64,000 nucleotides of DNA from the NCBI RefSeq assembly GCF_024346355.1, contig NZ_JAGQCU010000008.1, forward strand, positions 1 to 64,000, written 5' to 3'. The translations under genes and the position numbers were made by a program. Source of the DNA: Cyanobium sp. ATX 6A2 (GTDB lineage: Bacteria > Cyanobacteriota > Cyanobacteriia > PCC-6307 > Cyanobiaceae). A model generated the notes under the pieces. That model had not been told where the DNA came from, did no database searches, and was given only the letters and a program-made list of their open reading frames with translations. Shown here piece after piece: positions 17,148 through 25,925 of the stretch (positions are counted from its first letter, which is position 1; every line of letters begins with the position of its first letter).

Positions 17148-17560
17148 GCAGGGTGGCCAACGAGCTGGTGATTGACACCTCGGCCCTGATGGCCCTGCTG
17201 CTGCAGGAAAGCGACGCCGAGGCCCTGCTCGATGCGGCTGCGCGGGCATCGAAGGTGCATCTCAGCACCGCGTCTCGCCTGGAGCTGGGCCTGATGGCGG
17301 AGAGCGCCCGCCACGGCGTCGAAGGCCATGAGGTGGAGCAGCTCCTGCTGGCCCTGGAGGTGCGCCTGGTTCCCTTTGACCAGCACCAGCTGCACTGGGC
17401 CCTTGCGGGCTGGCGGCGCTTCGGCAAGGGGCGCCACGAGGCGGCGCTCAACGTCGGCGACTGCTTCAGCTACGGCCTGGCCATGGCACTCGATCTGCCC
17501 CTGCTGTTCAAGGGCGACGACTTCGCCGCCACGGACGTTCAGCCGGCCCTGCCTTCCTAA
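17144..17560 (+). CDS. vapC: VapC-type PIN-domain toxin (module 2)
   Basis: The 138-residue protein has PIN-domain acids at Asp11 (VIDTSALMAL), Glu47 (SRLELGLM), Asp106 (GDCFSYGLA) and Asp125/126 (FKGDDF). All active-site positions are intact, so it should be an active metal-dependent ribonuclease when free of its antitoxin. The C-terminal half is closely similar to the toxin at 7025-7441. It stops 36 bases before ndhH. Confidence 0.9.
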   Translation: MSRVANELVIDTSALMALLLQESDAEALLDAAARASKVHLSTASRLELGLMAESARHGVEGHEVEQLLLALEVRLVPFDQHQLHWALAGWRRFGKGRHEAALNVGDCFSYGLAMALDLPLLFKGDDFAATDVQPALPS

Positions 17561-17596
17561 GATCCCGGCAACGAGCTCTTTGCCCCTCTCGGCCCC

Positions 17597-18781
17597 ATGA
17601 CGCAACTGGAGACGCGCACGGAGCCGATGGTGGTGAACTTCGGGCCCCATCACCCCTCGATGCACGGGGTGCTGCGGCTGGTGGTGACCCTCGACGGCGA
17701 AGACGTGGTGGACTGCGAGCCGGTGATCGGCTACCTGCACCGCGGCATGGAGAAGATCGCCGAAAACCGCACGAACGTGATGTACGTGCCCTATGTGAGC
17801 CGCATGGACTATGCGGCGGGCATGTTCTACGAGGCGATTGTGGTGAACGCCCCCGAGCGGCTCGCCGATGTGCCGGTGCCCAAGCGCGCCAGCTACATCC
17901 GCGTGCTGATGCTGGAGCTCAACCGCATCGCCAACCACCTGCTGTGGCTCGGTCCCTTTCTGGCCGACGTGGGCGCCCAGACGCCGTTTTTCTACATCTT
18001 CCGTGAGCGGGAGATGATCTACGACCTCTGGGAAGCGGCCACCGGCCAGCGGCTGATCAACAACAACTACTTCCGCATCGGCGGGGTGGCGGCCGATCTG
18101 CCCTACGGCTGGCTGGAGAAGTGCCTCGACTTCTGCGACTGGTTCGGCCCCAAGATCGACGAATACGAAAAGCTGATCACCAACAACCCGATCTTCCGCA
18201 GGCGCATCGAAGGGCTGGGCACGATCACGCGCGAGATGGCCATCAACTGGAGCCTGTCGGGCCCGATGCTGCGCGCCTCCGGCGTGCCCTGGGATCTGCG
18301 CAAGGTGGACCACTACGAGTGCTACGACGACTTCGATTGGGATGTGGCCTGGGACAAAGAGGGCGACTGCTACGCCCGCTACCGGGTGCGGGTGCAGGAG
18401 ATGCGTGAGTCGCTGAAGATCCTGCGCCAAGCCTGCGCCATGATCCCCGGCGGCCCCACCGAAAACCTGGAGGCCCATCGGATGGCCGAGGGCAAGGGCA
18501 GCGAATTCGCCGGCTTCGACTATCAATACGTGGCCAAGAAGGTGGCCCCCACCTTCAAAATTCCCGAGGGCGAGCTCTACACCCGGCTGGAATCGGGCAA
18601 GGGCGAGATCGGTGTGTTCATCCAGGGCAACAACGACGTGACACCCTGGCGCTTCAAGATCCGCGCCGCCGATCAGAACAACCTGCAGATCCTGCCCCAC
18701 ATCCTCAAGGGCCACAAAGTGGCCGATATCATGGCGATCCTGGGCTCGATCGACGTGATCATGGGATCTGTTGACCGATGA
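17597..18781 (+). CDS. ndhH: NAD(P)H-quinone oxidoreductase subunit H
   Basis: NdhH is the 49-kDa-type subunit of cyanobacterial NDH-1, which carries electrons from ferredoxin into the plastoquinone pool for respiration and cyclic electron flow. The 394-residue product has the usual length and very conserved blocks: [70 protein letters not shown] and the C-terminal [12 protein letters not shown]. It is peripheral, on the cytoplasmic side of the membrane. No other ndh gene is adjacent. The next gene overlaps its end. Confidence 0.97.
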   Translation: MTQLETRTEPMVVNFGPHHPSMHGVLRLVVTLDGEDVVDCEPVIGYLHRGMEKIAENRTNVMYVPYVSRMDYAAGMFYEAIVVNAPERLADVPVPKRASYIRVLMLELNRIANHLLWLGPFLADVGAQTPFFYIFREREMIYDLWEAATGQRLINNNYFRIGGVAADLPYGWLEKCLDFCDWFGPKIDEYEKLITNNPIFRRRIEGLGTITREMAINWSLSGPMLRASGVPWDLRKVDHYECYDDFDWDVAWDKEGDCYARYRVRVQEMRESLKILRQACAMIPGGPTENLEAHRMAEGKGSEFAGFDYQYVAKKVAPTFKIPEGELYTRLESGKGEIGVFIQGNNDVTPWRFKIRAADQNNLQILPHILKGHKVADIMAILGSIDVIMGSVDR

Positions 18782-19232
18782 ACAGCCCGGCGAGAAGCCT
18801 GGACCGCTGAACCGCTACCTGCGCCGCCTCCAGCACGCCGGCTTTGTGCTGCCCGCCGCCCTCACCGGCTACCTGTGGCTCAAGGGCGGCCACCCGGCCC
18901 TGCCGGGCTGGCCCTGCCCGCTGCGGGCCCTCACCGGCATCCCCTGCCCCACCTGCTTCCTCACCCGCGCCACCGAACTGGCGCTGCGGGGGGATCTGGC
19001 GGGCTCGCTGCAGCACCATGCCTTCGGGCCCCTGGCGGCGGCCGCCCTGGTGGGCTGGTCGGTGCTGGCGATCCGCCAGCGGCGCCTGGTGCCACGCCTG
19101 CTGGTACGCCTGCCCGCAGCGCAGCTCCCGGCCTGGCCGCTGGCGGCGGCGGCCGTGGGGCTGGTGGGCTACTGGGGAGCTCGGCTGACCCTGAAGCTGG
19201 CCCTGGGCTGGGCTACCTTCCCTGAGCTCTGA
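18771..19232 (+). CDS. DUF2752 membrane protein
   Basis: The 153-residue protein has three or four hydrophobic segments and the family motif [20 protein letters not shown], with two Cys spaced CPTC, as in DUF2752 proteins. The start is unclear: no ATG is available, and the TTG at 18771 overlaps the last 11 bases of ndhH. The family has no known function. Close coupling to ndhH is common in picocyanobacteria as I remember it, so a membrane role near NDH-1 is possible but not shown. Confidence 0.75.
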   Translation: MTDEQPGEKPGPLNRYLRRLQHAGFVLPAALTGYLWLKGGHPALPGWPCPLRALTGIPCPTCFLTRATELALRGDLAGSLQHHAFGPLAAAALVGWSVLAIRQRRLVPRLLVRLPAAQLPAWPLAAAAVGLVGYWGARLTLKLALGWATFPEL

Positions 19233-19264
19233 GCCCAGCTGCGCAGCTGGGCCGAGGTGGGAGC

Positions 19265-19738
19265 ATGGCGGTGATGGATCCCAACAGCTGGCTGCTGCTC
19301 TGCCGCACCGTGCGCTTCGGTGACACCGACGCCGCCGGGGTGATGCACTTCCACCAGCTGCTGCGCTGGTGCCACGAGGCCTACGAGGAGAGCCTGGAGC
19401 GCTTCGGGATCTCCGCCGCCGAGGTGTTTCCGGCCGCCGCAGCCGGCTCCGGAACGCCACTGCCCGCCGTGGCCCTGCCGATCGTGCACTGCCAGGCCGA
19501 CTACCGCGCGCCGCTGGTGTGCGGCGACCCCCTGCGCATCCAGCTGGAGCCCCGGCGCCTTGACCCCGGCAGCTTCGAGCTCCACTACAGCTTTCACTGC
19601 GGCGAGCGGGAAGCGGCCCTCGCCCTCACCCGCCATCTGGCGATCGAGGCCGCCAGCCGCCGCCGCTGCCCCCTGCCCGCCGGGATCCAGCGCTGGCTGG
19701 AGGCCTCGGCCGTGGGGCGGGGGATTCAGCCGCTCTGA
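19265..19738 (+). CDS. menI: 1,4-dihydroxy-2-naphthoyl-CoA thioesterase (hotdog fold)
   Basis: This enzyme releases DHNA from DHNA-CoA in phylloquinone synthesis. The 157-residue product has the 4HBT hotdog motif RFGDTDAAGVMHF with the catalytic Asp near residue 21, and RWCHEAYEESLERFG just after it. The context supports the role: menE, menC, menA and menF follow within a few kilobases. Specificity for DHNA-CoA over 4-hydroxybenzoyl-CoA is inferred from that context and the cyanobacterial setting. Confidence 0.85.
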   Translation: MAVMDPNSWLLLCRTVRFGDTDAAGVMHFHQLLRWCHEAYEESLERFGISAAEVFPAAAAGSGTPLPAVALPIVHCQADYRAPLVCGDPLRIQLEPRRLDPGSFELHYSFHCGEREAALALTRHLAIEAASRRRCPLPAGIQRWLEASAVGRGIQPL

Positions 19739-19753
19739 GGAGGGGGTCCCGGT

Positions 19754-19984
19754 TCAGGGCCGGCGGAACACAAACCACAGGGCCGCCAGCTGCAGGGGCA
19801 GCAGCGCCGCCATCACCGCGGCCACGGGGAGTTGAAACCCTTGATCAGGGACTGCGCCCATCGCCCCCACACTCAGCAGCCCCGCCCCCACCAGAACAAA
19901 CAACGGCAGGCGCCGATGCCGGAGCACCACGGCGAGCTGGGGGCGGCTGAGGGCCTTCCCCTCAGAACCAGGGCTTTTCGGCAT
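19754..19984 (-). CDS. Small membrane protein of unknown function
   Basis: The 76-residue product has two hydrophobic segments, at about 27-45 and 52-72, joined by a short polar loop. Its ATG overlaps the last 23 bases of the TM2-domain gene upstream on the same strand, which suggests coupled translation. No family is recognised; I regard it as probably real because of its membrane-like composition and position. Confidence 0.5.
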   Translation of the reverse strand: MPKSPGSEGKALSRPQLAVVLRHRRLPLFVLVGAGLLSVGAMGAVPDQGFQLPVAAVMAALLPLQLAALWFVFRRP

Positions 19985-20240
19985 CGAGGTAGGTGCTCTC
20001 GAACTCCTCGTTGGTCTTGGTGAGATAGATGATTCCCTCGATCAGGCCGATCACGCCCATCACGAAACTGGCAATCCCGCAGGTCACCACACCACCGGCC
20101 AGCGACACCACCAGCATGATGATCGCCGGCTTGGTGTAGCCAAGGATGAACTTGTGCACCCCGAAGGCGCCCAGAAAGATGCCGGTGAGCCCAGCTGCCA
20201 GCTTCTTGTTGCTGACTTCGCTATCGCTGAAGGTGCTCAT
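19962..20240 (-). CDS. TM2-domain membrane protein
   Basis: The 92-residue protein has the TM2 pattern: two membrane helices (about 14-34 and 39-65) with GIFLGAFGVHKFILGYTKPA at the first and a GLIEGIIYLTKT ending after the second. TM2 proteins are small integral membrane proteins of unknown general function. The ATG at 20240 overlaps the last 20 bases of menE, so it is likely read from the men transcript. A Glu/Asp-rich tail follows the second helix. Confidence 0.8.
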   Translation of the reverse strand: MSTFSDSEVSNKKLAAGLTGIFLGAFGVHKFILGYTKPAIIMLVVSLAGGVVTCGIASFVMGVIGLIEGIIYLTKTNEEFESTYLDAEKPWF

Positions 20241-21519
20241 CGGCGCCGGAATCAACAGGGCTGTGGCCTGCTTCTAGCGCCTGCAGCCAGCGCTGCCAAT
20301 GGCCCCGTTTCCATTTGCCAAGAGAGGAAGGCCCCAGCTCCGGGCAGAGCAGCCAGCGCCGCGGCCGCTCGGCCGGGGCCCAGCCGGCGCAGAGCCCCTG
20401 CAGTCGCTGCAGCAGCGCCGCCCCGTCGGCTCCCGCCCCAGGCCGCACCAGGGCGATCAGCCGCTGGCCCCACTCGGCATCTGCCACACCCAGCAGCAGC
20501 AAGGCCTGCAGCGGCAGACCTGCCGCCGCGGCCGCAGCCAGCAGCCGCTGCTCGAGCTCCTCGGGAAACAGGGTTTCGCCGCCGCTGTGGATGGCGCCAT
20601 CGAGCCGGCCCAGCAGTTCCAGGCCGTCCGGCCCCAGCCGGCCGGCATCGCCGCTGCGCCACCAGCCGTCCGGGCCCAGGGGCAGGGGCCGCAGCCGGCC
20701 CGCTTCCAGCCAACCGGGGCTGAGCCGGCCGCAGCGCAGCTCCACGGCCCCACCAGGGGCCACGCCAGCAGAGGCCGCGCAGCGCAGCTCCACCCCGGGC
20801 AGGGCTGGGCCGCAGCCTTCGACGCCGGCCAGAAAGCGCCGCGGCGGCAGGGCCGTGACCATGGCGGCGGTTTCGGTGGCGCCATAGCAGGGGGCCAGGG
20901 GCAAACCGGCGGCCCGGGCCCGCTGGGCCAGCTCCACCGGCAGCGGCGCTCCCCCCACCCAGATCAGCGCCAGGCGCGACAGCCAGCGCTCCCCCTCCGG
21001 CGCGGCCATCAGGCGCTGCAGCTGGGTGGGCACCAGCGAGAGCAGCACCGGCCGGTGTTTGGGGAGGGGGGCCGCCTGGGCCAGCAGCGCCGGCTGGCGC
21101 ATCCAGGCCGGCTCCAGCCGCCGGTGCCGCGCCCCCCACTGGCGGGCCCGCAGCCAGGGCAGCAGGCCGCTCACGTGATGGAGCGGCAGCGGGTTGAGGT
21201 GCAGGCAGGCGGCGGGATCCAGCCCCAGCCCCTCCAGCCACTGGCCCGTGGCCGCAGCCGAGGCCTGCAGCCGGCCGAGGGGCAACAGGCACCAGCGCCG
21301 GCCGGCGCCACCGCCGCCCCGGCTGCCGCCGCTGCCCAGCACCACCCCCGGGCCCCAGCGGCACTCCAGGGCCTCCACACCGCCAGGGCCGATCGCCGCC
21401 GCCAGGGCCGCCTGCTCCTGCGCCACCGGCGCGGCCAGGGGCACGATCCGTCCCCGGCGCCAGGCCCGCGCCAGCTGCAGCGGCTGGGGGGCCGCCGGGG
21501 TGATCGGCTCAGGCGTCAT
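20221..21519 (-). CDS. menE: o-succinylbenzoate-CoA ligase MenE
   Basis: MenE activates o-succinylbenzoate to its CoA ester. The 432-residue protein is an AMP-forming ligase: PLHHVSGLLPWLRARQWGA, PTQLQRLM, the CYGATETAAMVT motif, WWRSGDAGRLGPDGLELLGRLD and the end motif LGKWKRGHW with the catalytic Lys. The phosphate-binding loop is degenerate (LGSGGSRGGGGAGRR in place of the usual SSGSTGG form). It is shorter than general acyl-CoA ligases, as expected for MenE. ATG at 21519 overlaps menC by 11 bases, so the pair is coupled. Confidence 0.88.
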   Translation of the reverse strand: MTPEPITPAAPQPLQLARAWRRGRIVPLAAPVAQEQAALAAAIGPGGVEALECRWGPGVVLGSGGSRGGGGAGRRWCLLPLGRLQASAAATGQWLEGLGLDPAACLHLNPLPLHHVSGLLPWLRARQWGARHRRLEPAWMRQPALLAQAAPLPKHRPVLLSLVPTQLQRLMAAPEGERWLSRLALIWVGGAPLPVELAQRARAAGLPLAPCYGATETAAMVTALPPRRFLAGVEGCGPALPGVELRCAASAGVAPGGAVELRCGRLSPGWLEAGRLRPLPLGPDGWWRSGDAGRLGPDGLELLGRLDGAIHSGGETLFPEELEQRLLAAAAAAGLPLQALLLLGVADAEWGQRLIALVRPGAGADGAALLQRLQGLCAGWAPAERPRRWLLCPELGPSSLGKWKRGHWQRWLQALEAGHSPVDSGADEHLQR

Positions 21520-22519
21520 GGGCCGCCCGCCACACCCGCGCGGGATCGGCGCTGGCCAGATCCCCCGCCGCCTGCCAGCCGGGGGCCAGCCCCGGGGCCA
21601 CGGGGGTGGGCCCCTCGGCCTGCAGGGCCGCCAGGTGGTGCAGCCAGCGCCGGCCGATGCCCGTTTCAAAGCCGGTGCTCAGCATCAGCCGCGGCCGGCC
21701 CCGCTCCAGCTCCGCCAGCAGCGGCCGGGGGTCGCCCTCCTGGGCTGGCCGGCGCACCTGCCAGCCCCCCCAGCCCTCGCGCAGCTGGGGATGGCACTGG
21801 AGCGCCTCATCGAGCGCCACCGGCAGGCCGGGATAGCGCTCCAGCAGCTCCGCCAGGCCCTCCTGATCCCGCGGGTGGAGGGGCTGCTCGATCCACTCCA
21901 GCCGGGGATCGCCCCGCAGCCGCTCAGCCCAGGCGGCGGCCGTGGGACGGTCCCAACCGCCGTTGGCATCGAGGCGCAGCCGGCCCCCGGGGGGCAAGCG
22001 CTCCAGCAGGCGCTCCAGCAGCTGCCGTTCCAGGGCATCGCCGGCGCTGGCCACCTTCCACTTGCAGCTGAACGGCAGCACACCATCGCCCGCAACAGCG
22101 GCCAGCACCTCCAAGGCCGCCTCCCCCGCCGGCAGCAGCAGGGCCGCTCGCGGGGCCTTGAGCCAGCGCCGGCGGGGCAGGCCATCCAGCTCCGCCAACG
22201 CCGCGCCCAGAGCGAAGCCCAGGGCCGGCGGCAGGGCTGGCAGCGCCCGCTCCAGCTCGCTCCGCGCCCGGGTGGCGCCCAGGTGGGCGAGCGCCGCCGC
22301 CAGGGGCTCCAGCTCGCCATCGAGCGGGGCCGCCTCGCCCCAGCCCAGGGCACCGCCGTGGCCCTCCAGGCGCAGCAGCCAGCCGCGCTTCTCAGCAATC
22401 AGAGCGCGGGCGGTGCGCAGCGGCTGGGGCAGGGCCAGGCGGAACGGCCGCCACTGCAACCCCAGACGCTCGCCGGCGGGATCGCCTGCGGGCTCGGTGA
22501 GGGGCGCGATGGCGGGCAC
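21509..22519 (-). CDS. menC: o-succinylbenzoate synthase MenC
   Basis: MenC dehydrates SHCHC to o-succinylbenzoate; it belongs to the enolase superfamily. The 336-residue product shows the catalytic KxK-type pair in PFSCKWKVAS, and the three metal acids in RLDANGGW, WIEQPL and ALDEAL. The second general base, a Lys in a KPxxxG strand in most homologues, appears as Arg here in QVRRPAQEGDP; this may be lineage-typical or affect activity. It lies between menE and menA, with a four-base gap to menA, in one phylloquinone operon. Confidence 0.85.
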   Translation of the reverse strand: MPAIAPLTEPAGDPAGERLGLQWRPFRLALPQPLRTARALIAEKRGWLLRLEGHGGALGWGEAAPLDGELEPLAAALAHLGATRARSELERALPALPPALGFALGAALAELDGLPRRRWLKAPRAALLLPAGEAALEVLAAVAGDGVLPFSCKWKVASAGDALERQLLERLLERLPPGGRLRLDANGGWDRPTAAAWAERLRGDPRLEWIEQPLHPRDQEGLAELLERYPGLPVALDEALQCHPQLREGWGGWQVRRPAQEGDPRPLLAELERGRPRLMLSTGFETGIGRRWLHHLAALQAEGPTPVAPGLAPGWQAAGDLASADPARVWRAAHDA

Positions 22520-22523
22520 CGGC

Positions 22524-23483
22524 TCAGCCCAGCCAGCGGCCCAGGGCCAGACCCGCCGCCAACCCCAGGCCGTTGAGGGCCTGGAAGCGCAGGGCCAGAA
22601 ACTTGCTGCCGCTGATCCGTTCCGGCTCGTGGTGGTGGCGGCTGAGCAGCTGGATCAGCCGCCGGGCCGGCGGCAGGCCGATGGCCCCCAGCAGGGCTGT
22701 GAGCGGCCAGCGCTGGGCGGCGGGGGCCACCAGCACCGGCGCCCACTGGAAGGCCAGGGTGGCGGCGATGAACCAGGGCACCAGGGCCGCCGCCGCCGCC
22801 GGACCCAGATGCACCACCGGCGAGCGCTTGCCGTGGGCGGCGTCGTCGTCCACCTGGTGAAAGTGGGAGCAGAACAGCACCAGGGTGGTGGCCAGGGCGG
22901 CGCCACTGCCCAGCTCCAGGGCCTCAGCCCAGGGCACCGCCGAGGCGACCGCGGCCGGGGCGGCCGGGGCCAGGGCCAGCAGCCCGGCGGCGGTGGCCAG
23001 GGGCCCGAAGGCCAGCCAGCACAGCGGTTCGCCCAGGCCCCGGTAGCCCAGCCGGAACGGTGGTCCCTGGTAGAGGTAACCCAGGCCGCAACAGGCCAGC
23101 ACCAGCAGCAGCACGGCCGGGCTGCTGCGCCAGGCCACCAGGCCCATCAGCGCCAGCCCCAGCACCAGGCAGCCGTTGGCCAGGGCCGCCACCCGGTCGC
23201 GCCGGCCGGTGAGGTTCACCAGCGAATGGGGCTTGCCGTGGGTGTCCACCCCGGTGTCGGCATCGAACACGTCGTTGGCCAGGTTTTCCCAGGCCAGCAG
23301 CAGCACCGCCGCCAGCAGGAACAGCAACAGCTGATCGAGGCGCACCGGCTCGGCCCGCCCGAAGCGCCAGCCCGCCGCCAGCAGCACCGGCATCACCGCC
23401 ACCGCGTACATCGGCCACTTGATCGCCGCGGTCCACAGCTGCCGGCGGGCGTAACGGCTTGCGACGACCTCGGGCTCTGGCAT
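22524..23483 (-). CDS. menA: 1,4-dihydroxy-2-naphthoate phytyltransferase MenA
   Basis: MenA attaches the phytyl chain to DHNA in phylloquinone synthesis and is a membrane enzyme of the UbiA family. The 319-residue product has about eight hydrophobic segments and the two Asp-rich motifs of the family: ENLANDVFDADTGVD near residue 65 and HFHQVDDDAAHGKRS near 205. ATG at 23483 is chosen; the longer frame from 23555 would overlap the start of the divergent menF. It is the first gene of menACE on this strand. Confidence 0.92.
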   Translation of the reverse strand: MPEPEVVASRYARRQLWTAAIKWPMYAVAVMPVLLAAGWRFGRAEPVRLDQLLLFLLAAVLLLAWENLANDVFDADTGVDTHGKPHSLVNLTGRRDRVAALANGCLVLGLALMGLVAWRSSPAVLLLVLACCGLGYLYQGPPFRLGYRGLGEPLCWLAFGPLATAAGLLALAPAAPAAVASAVPWAEALELGSGAALATTLVLFCSHFHQVDDDAAHGKRSPVVHLGPAAAAALVPWFIAATLAFQWAPVLVAPAAQRWPLTALLGAIGLPPARRLIQLLSRHHHEPERISGSKFLALRFQALNGLGLAAGLALGRWLG

Positions 23484-23509
23484 GGGGGCCGGGGGCTGGG
23501 ACGTGAGCA

Positions 23510-24982
23510 GTGCCCATACATTTGAGCAGCCCAACGGAGCGGTACGGCTTGGCAACCACCGGCCCCGAACAGGTGCAGGCAGGCGTTGGCTTCTCCGCCC
23601 TGCTGGAGCGGGCCCAGCGACTCGCCGGCCGGCTGGACGAGGAGGGCGTGCTCAGCCTGGCGATCCCCCTGGCCGGCGGGGACCCCTTCACCCTGCTGCC
23701 CCACCTGGAGGGTGGTGGCGAGGGCTGCCCTAGCGAGGGGGGTGGCGGCTTCCGCTTCCTCTGGGACGGCGCCCCGGGGTTGTGCATCGCCGCCAGCGGC
23801 CGCACCCATAGCCTGGAGCTGAGCGGGCCGCGGCGCTTCGAGCTGGCCCGGCGCTTCGCCAGCGCCGCCCTGGCCCGCCTGGCGGGGGATGGCAGCGGGG
23901 GCATGGAGTTCTGCCCCCGCCACGCCCGGCCCCGGCTGCTGCTCGCCTTCAGCTTCTTCGATGCGCCCCTGGAGGCCGAGGCCGGCGCCGCCCCGGGGGT
24001 GCAGGCGGTGTTGCCGCGCTGGCAGCTCAGCCGCCACGGCCGCCAGTGCTGGCTGCGCCTGCAGCGTCCCCTGGGTGGGGGCACCACGGCCCGCAGCCTG
24101 GCGGAGGAACTGTGGGATGCCGCCAGAACCCTGGAGCGGATCGCCGTGTGCCCTGAGCGGGCCAGCCTGGCGGCTGTGGTGGGGCGTTCCGCCTGGCAGG
24201 AGCGCTACCGCCTGGCCGCCAGCCAGGCCCTGGCGCTGGTGGATGAGGGCCGGCTGCAGAAGCTGGTGCTGGCGGTGCGCCAGCAGCTGCAGCTCGACCG
24301 GGCGCCCGACCCCCTGGCCCTGCTGGCCCCCCTGCGGCGACACCAGAGCGGCAGTTGCCGCTTTCTCTGGCAACGCGACCACAACTCGGCCCTGCTGGGG
24401 GCCTCGCCGGAACGGCTGCTCACCGTGCGCCAGGGCCAGTTGCGCAGCGATGCCCTGGCCGGCACCGCCCCCGCCGATCAGGGCGAGGCCCTGCTGGCCT
24501 CAGCCAAGGACCGGCTCGAGCACGAGCTGGTGGTGGACACGATCATGGCCGTGCTCAGCCGGGCCGGCCTGCGGCCGCAGCGGCCGCGCCATCCCAGGCT
24601 GGCGCGCCATGGCCAGCTGGTGCATCTGCACACGCCGATCAGTGCGGCTCTGGCCGACCGGCACCCCCTGGCGATCGCGGCCGCTCTCCACCCCACGCCG
24701 GCGGTGGCAGGCCTGCCGCGGCGGGAGGCGATGGGCTGGCTGCGCAGCCTGGAGCCCTTCGAGCGTGGGCACTACGCGGCCCCGATCGGCTGGATCGACA
24801 GCGCCGGCGATGCCGACCTGCGGGTGGCGATCCGCAGCGGCACCCTGCGCGGCCGCGAGCTGGAGCTCACCGCCGGGGCCGGCCTGGTGCCGGGCTCAAC
24901 GGTGGCGGGGGAACTGCAGGAGGTGGCTCTCAAACTGGGGGTGCTGCAGCAGCAGCTCAACCTGCCGGTTCCCGGCCGTTGA
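23510..24982 (+). CDS. menF: Isochorismate synthase MenF
   Basis: MenF converts chorismate to isochorismate, the first committed step to phylloquinone. The 490-residue protein is a chorismate-binding enzyme: QKLVLAVRQQL, FLWQRDHNSALLGASPERLL, LAGTAPADQGEALLASAKDRLEHE in broken form, and the closing motif ELTAGAGLVPGSTVAGELQE. The start is not fixed; I use GTG at 23510, which leaves 26 bases to the divergent menA start, so the two promoters must overlap. No ATG gives a sensible N-terminus close by. Confidence 0.9.
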   Translation: MPIHLSSPTERYGLATTGPEQVQAGVGFSALLERAQRLAGRLDEEGVLSLAIPLAGGDPFTLLPHLEGGGEGCPSEGGGGFRFLWDGAPGLCIAASGRTHSLELSGPRRFELARRFASAALARLAGDGSGGMEFCPRHARPRLLLAFSFFDAPLEAEAGAAPGVQAVLPRWQLSRHGRQCWLRLQRPLGGGTTARSLAEELWDAARTLERIAVCPERASLAAVVGRSAWQERYRLAASQALALVDEGRLQKLVLAVRQQLQLDRAPDPLALLAPLRRHQSGSCRFLWQRDHNSALLGASPERLLTVRQGQLRSDALAGTAPADQGEALLASAKDRLEHELVVDTIMAVLSRAGLRPQRPRHPRLARHGQLVHLHTPISAALADRHPLAIAAALHPTPAVAGLPRREAMGWLRSLEPFERGHYAAPIGWIDSAGDADLRVAIRSGTLRGRELELTAGAGLVPGSTVAGELQEVALKLGVLQQQLNLPVPGR

Positions 24983-25022
24983 TCAGCTCGCGACACTGGC
25001 GCTTCAGGCGAGCCTGCTCCCC

Positions 25023-25925
25023 GTGACGCTGCTGACGCTGCCCATCCCCCTGCTGCTGGCGCTGCTGGCCGCGGCCCTGCTGCTGCGCCAGGCGGTGGGT
25101 CGGCGGCGGCTGAGGCAAATCATCTTCGAGGCCGACACGCCGGCGGGGAAGCAGTTCGACCTGGCCCTGCTGGCGCTGATCGTGCTCAGCGTGGTGGCGG
25201 TGGGCCTGGAGAGCGACCCCAGCCTGCAGGGCCGCTTCCAGGGCCTGTTCCTTCGGCTGGAGGTGGGCTTCTCGAGCCTGTTCAGCCTCGAATACCTTCT
25301 GCGCCTGCTCTGCAGTGAGCGGCCGCTCAGCTATGCCCGCAGCTTCTTCGGCATCGTCGATTTCCTCGCCAGCATTCCGCCGCTGCTGGGCCTGGGGGCC
25401 GTGGGCAGCAAATATTTCACGGTGATCCGCATTCTGAGGCTGATGCGGGTGTTCCGGATTCTCAAACTGGGGCTCTACATCCGCGAGGCCGACCGGCTCA
25501 AGGAGGCCCTGCTGGCCAGCCGCAGGAAGATTTTCATCTTTCTGCTGATGATGGTGAATCTGGTGGTACTCATCGGCGCCCTGATGTACGTGATCGAGGG
25601 CGAGGCCGGTGGCTTCACCAGCATTCCCACGGGCATCTACTGGGCGATCGTGACGATCACCACCGTGGGCTATGGCGATGTGGCCCCGGTCACTCCCCTG
25701 GGCCGGATCGCGGCTTCAGCGGTGATGCTGCTGGGCTACAGCATCATTGCCGTGCCCACCGGCATCGTCACCGCCGAACTGGGGAGAACCGGCACTGACG
25801 GGAGCAAGGCTGCTGCCAGCCCAGGCCCCAAAGGCTGCGACAGTTGCGGCGAGCCTCAGCATCTGGCCGGCGCCCGCTTCTGCCACCGCTGCGGCGCCAC
25901 CCTGATCCCCCGCCCCCAGCCATGA
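25023..25925 (+). CDS. Voltage-gated potassium channel with C-terminal zinc ribbon
   Basis: The 300-residue protein has six membrane segments. S4 reads IRILRLMRVFRILK with Arg at every third position (136, 139, 142, 145), the voltage-sensor pattern. The selectivity filter is TTVGYGD at 213-219, so it should pass K+. The C-terminus adds a small zinc ribbon with CxxC at 272/275 and 287/290. There is no ATG start; GTG at 25023 begins the first hydrophobic segment. The stop overlaps the ATG of the patatin gene (ATGA), so the two are translated together. It is read in the same direction as menF and may share its transcript. Confidence 0.88.
   Translation: MTLLTLPIPLLLALLAAALLLRQAVGRRRLRQIIFEADTPAGKQFDLALLALIVLSVVAVGLESDPSLQGRFQGLFLRLEVGFSSLFSLEYLLRLLCSERPLSYARSFFGIVDFLASIPPLLGLGAVGSKYFTVIRILRLMRVFRILKLGLYIREADRLKEALLASRRKIFIFLLMMVNLVVLIGALMYVIEGEAGGFTSIPTGIYWAIVTITTVGYGDVAPVTPLGRIAASAVMLLGYSIIAVPTGIVTAELGRTGTDGSKAAASPGPKGCDSCGEPQHLAGARFCHRCGATLIPRPQP

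Noticed and set aside
17120-18715. A 531-codon minus-strand frame opposite ndhH.
   Set aside because: ndhH is conserved over its full length on the plus strand; the antisense translation has no motif.
20299-22071. A 590-codon plus-strand frame opposite menE and menC.
   Set aside because: Gln/Arg/Ala-rich antisense shadow of two clear men genes.
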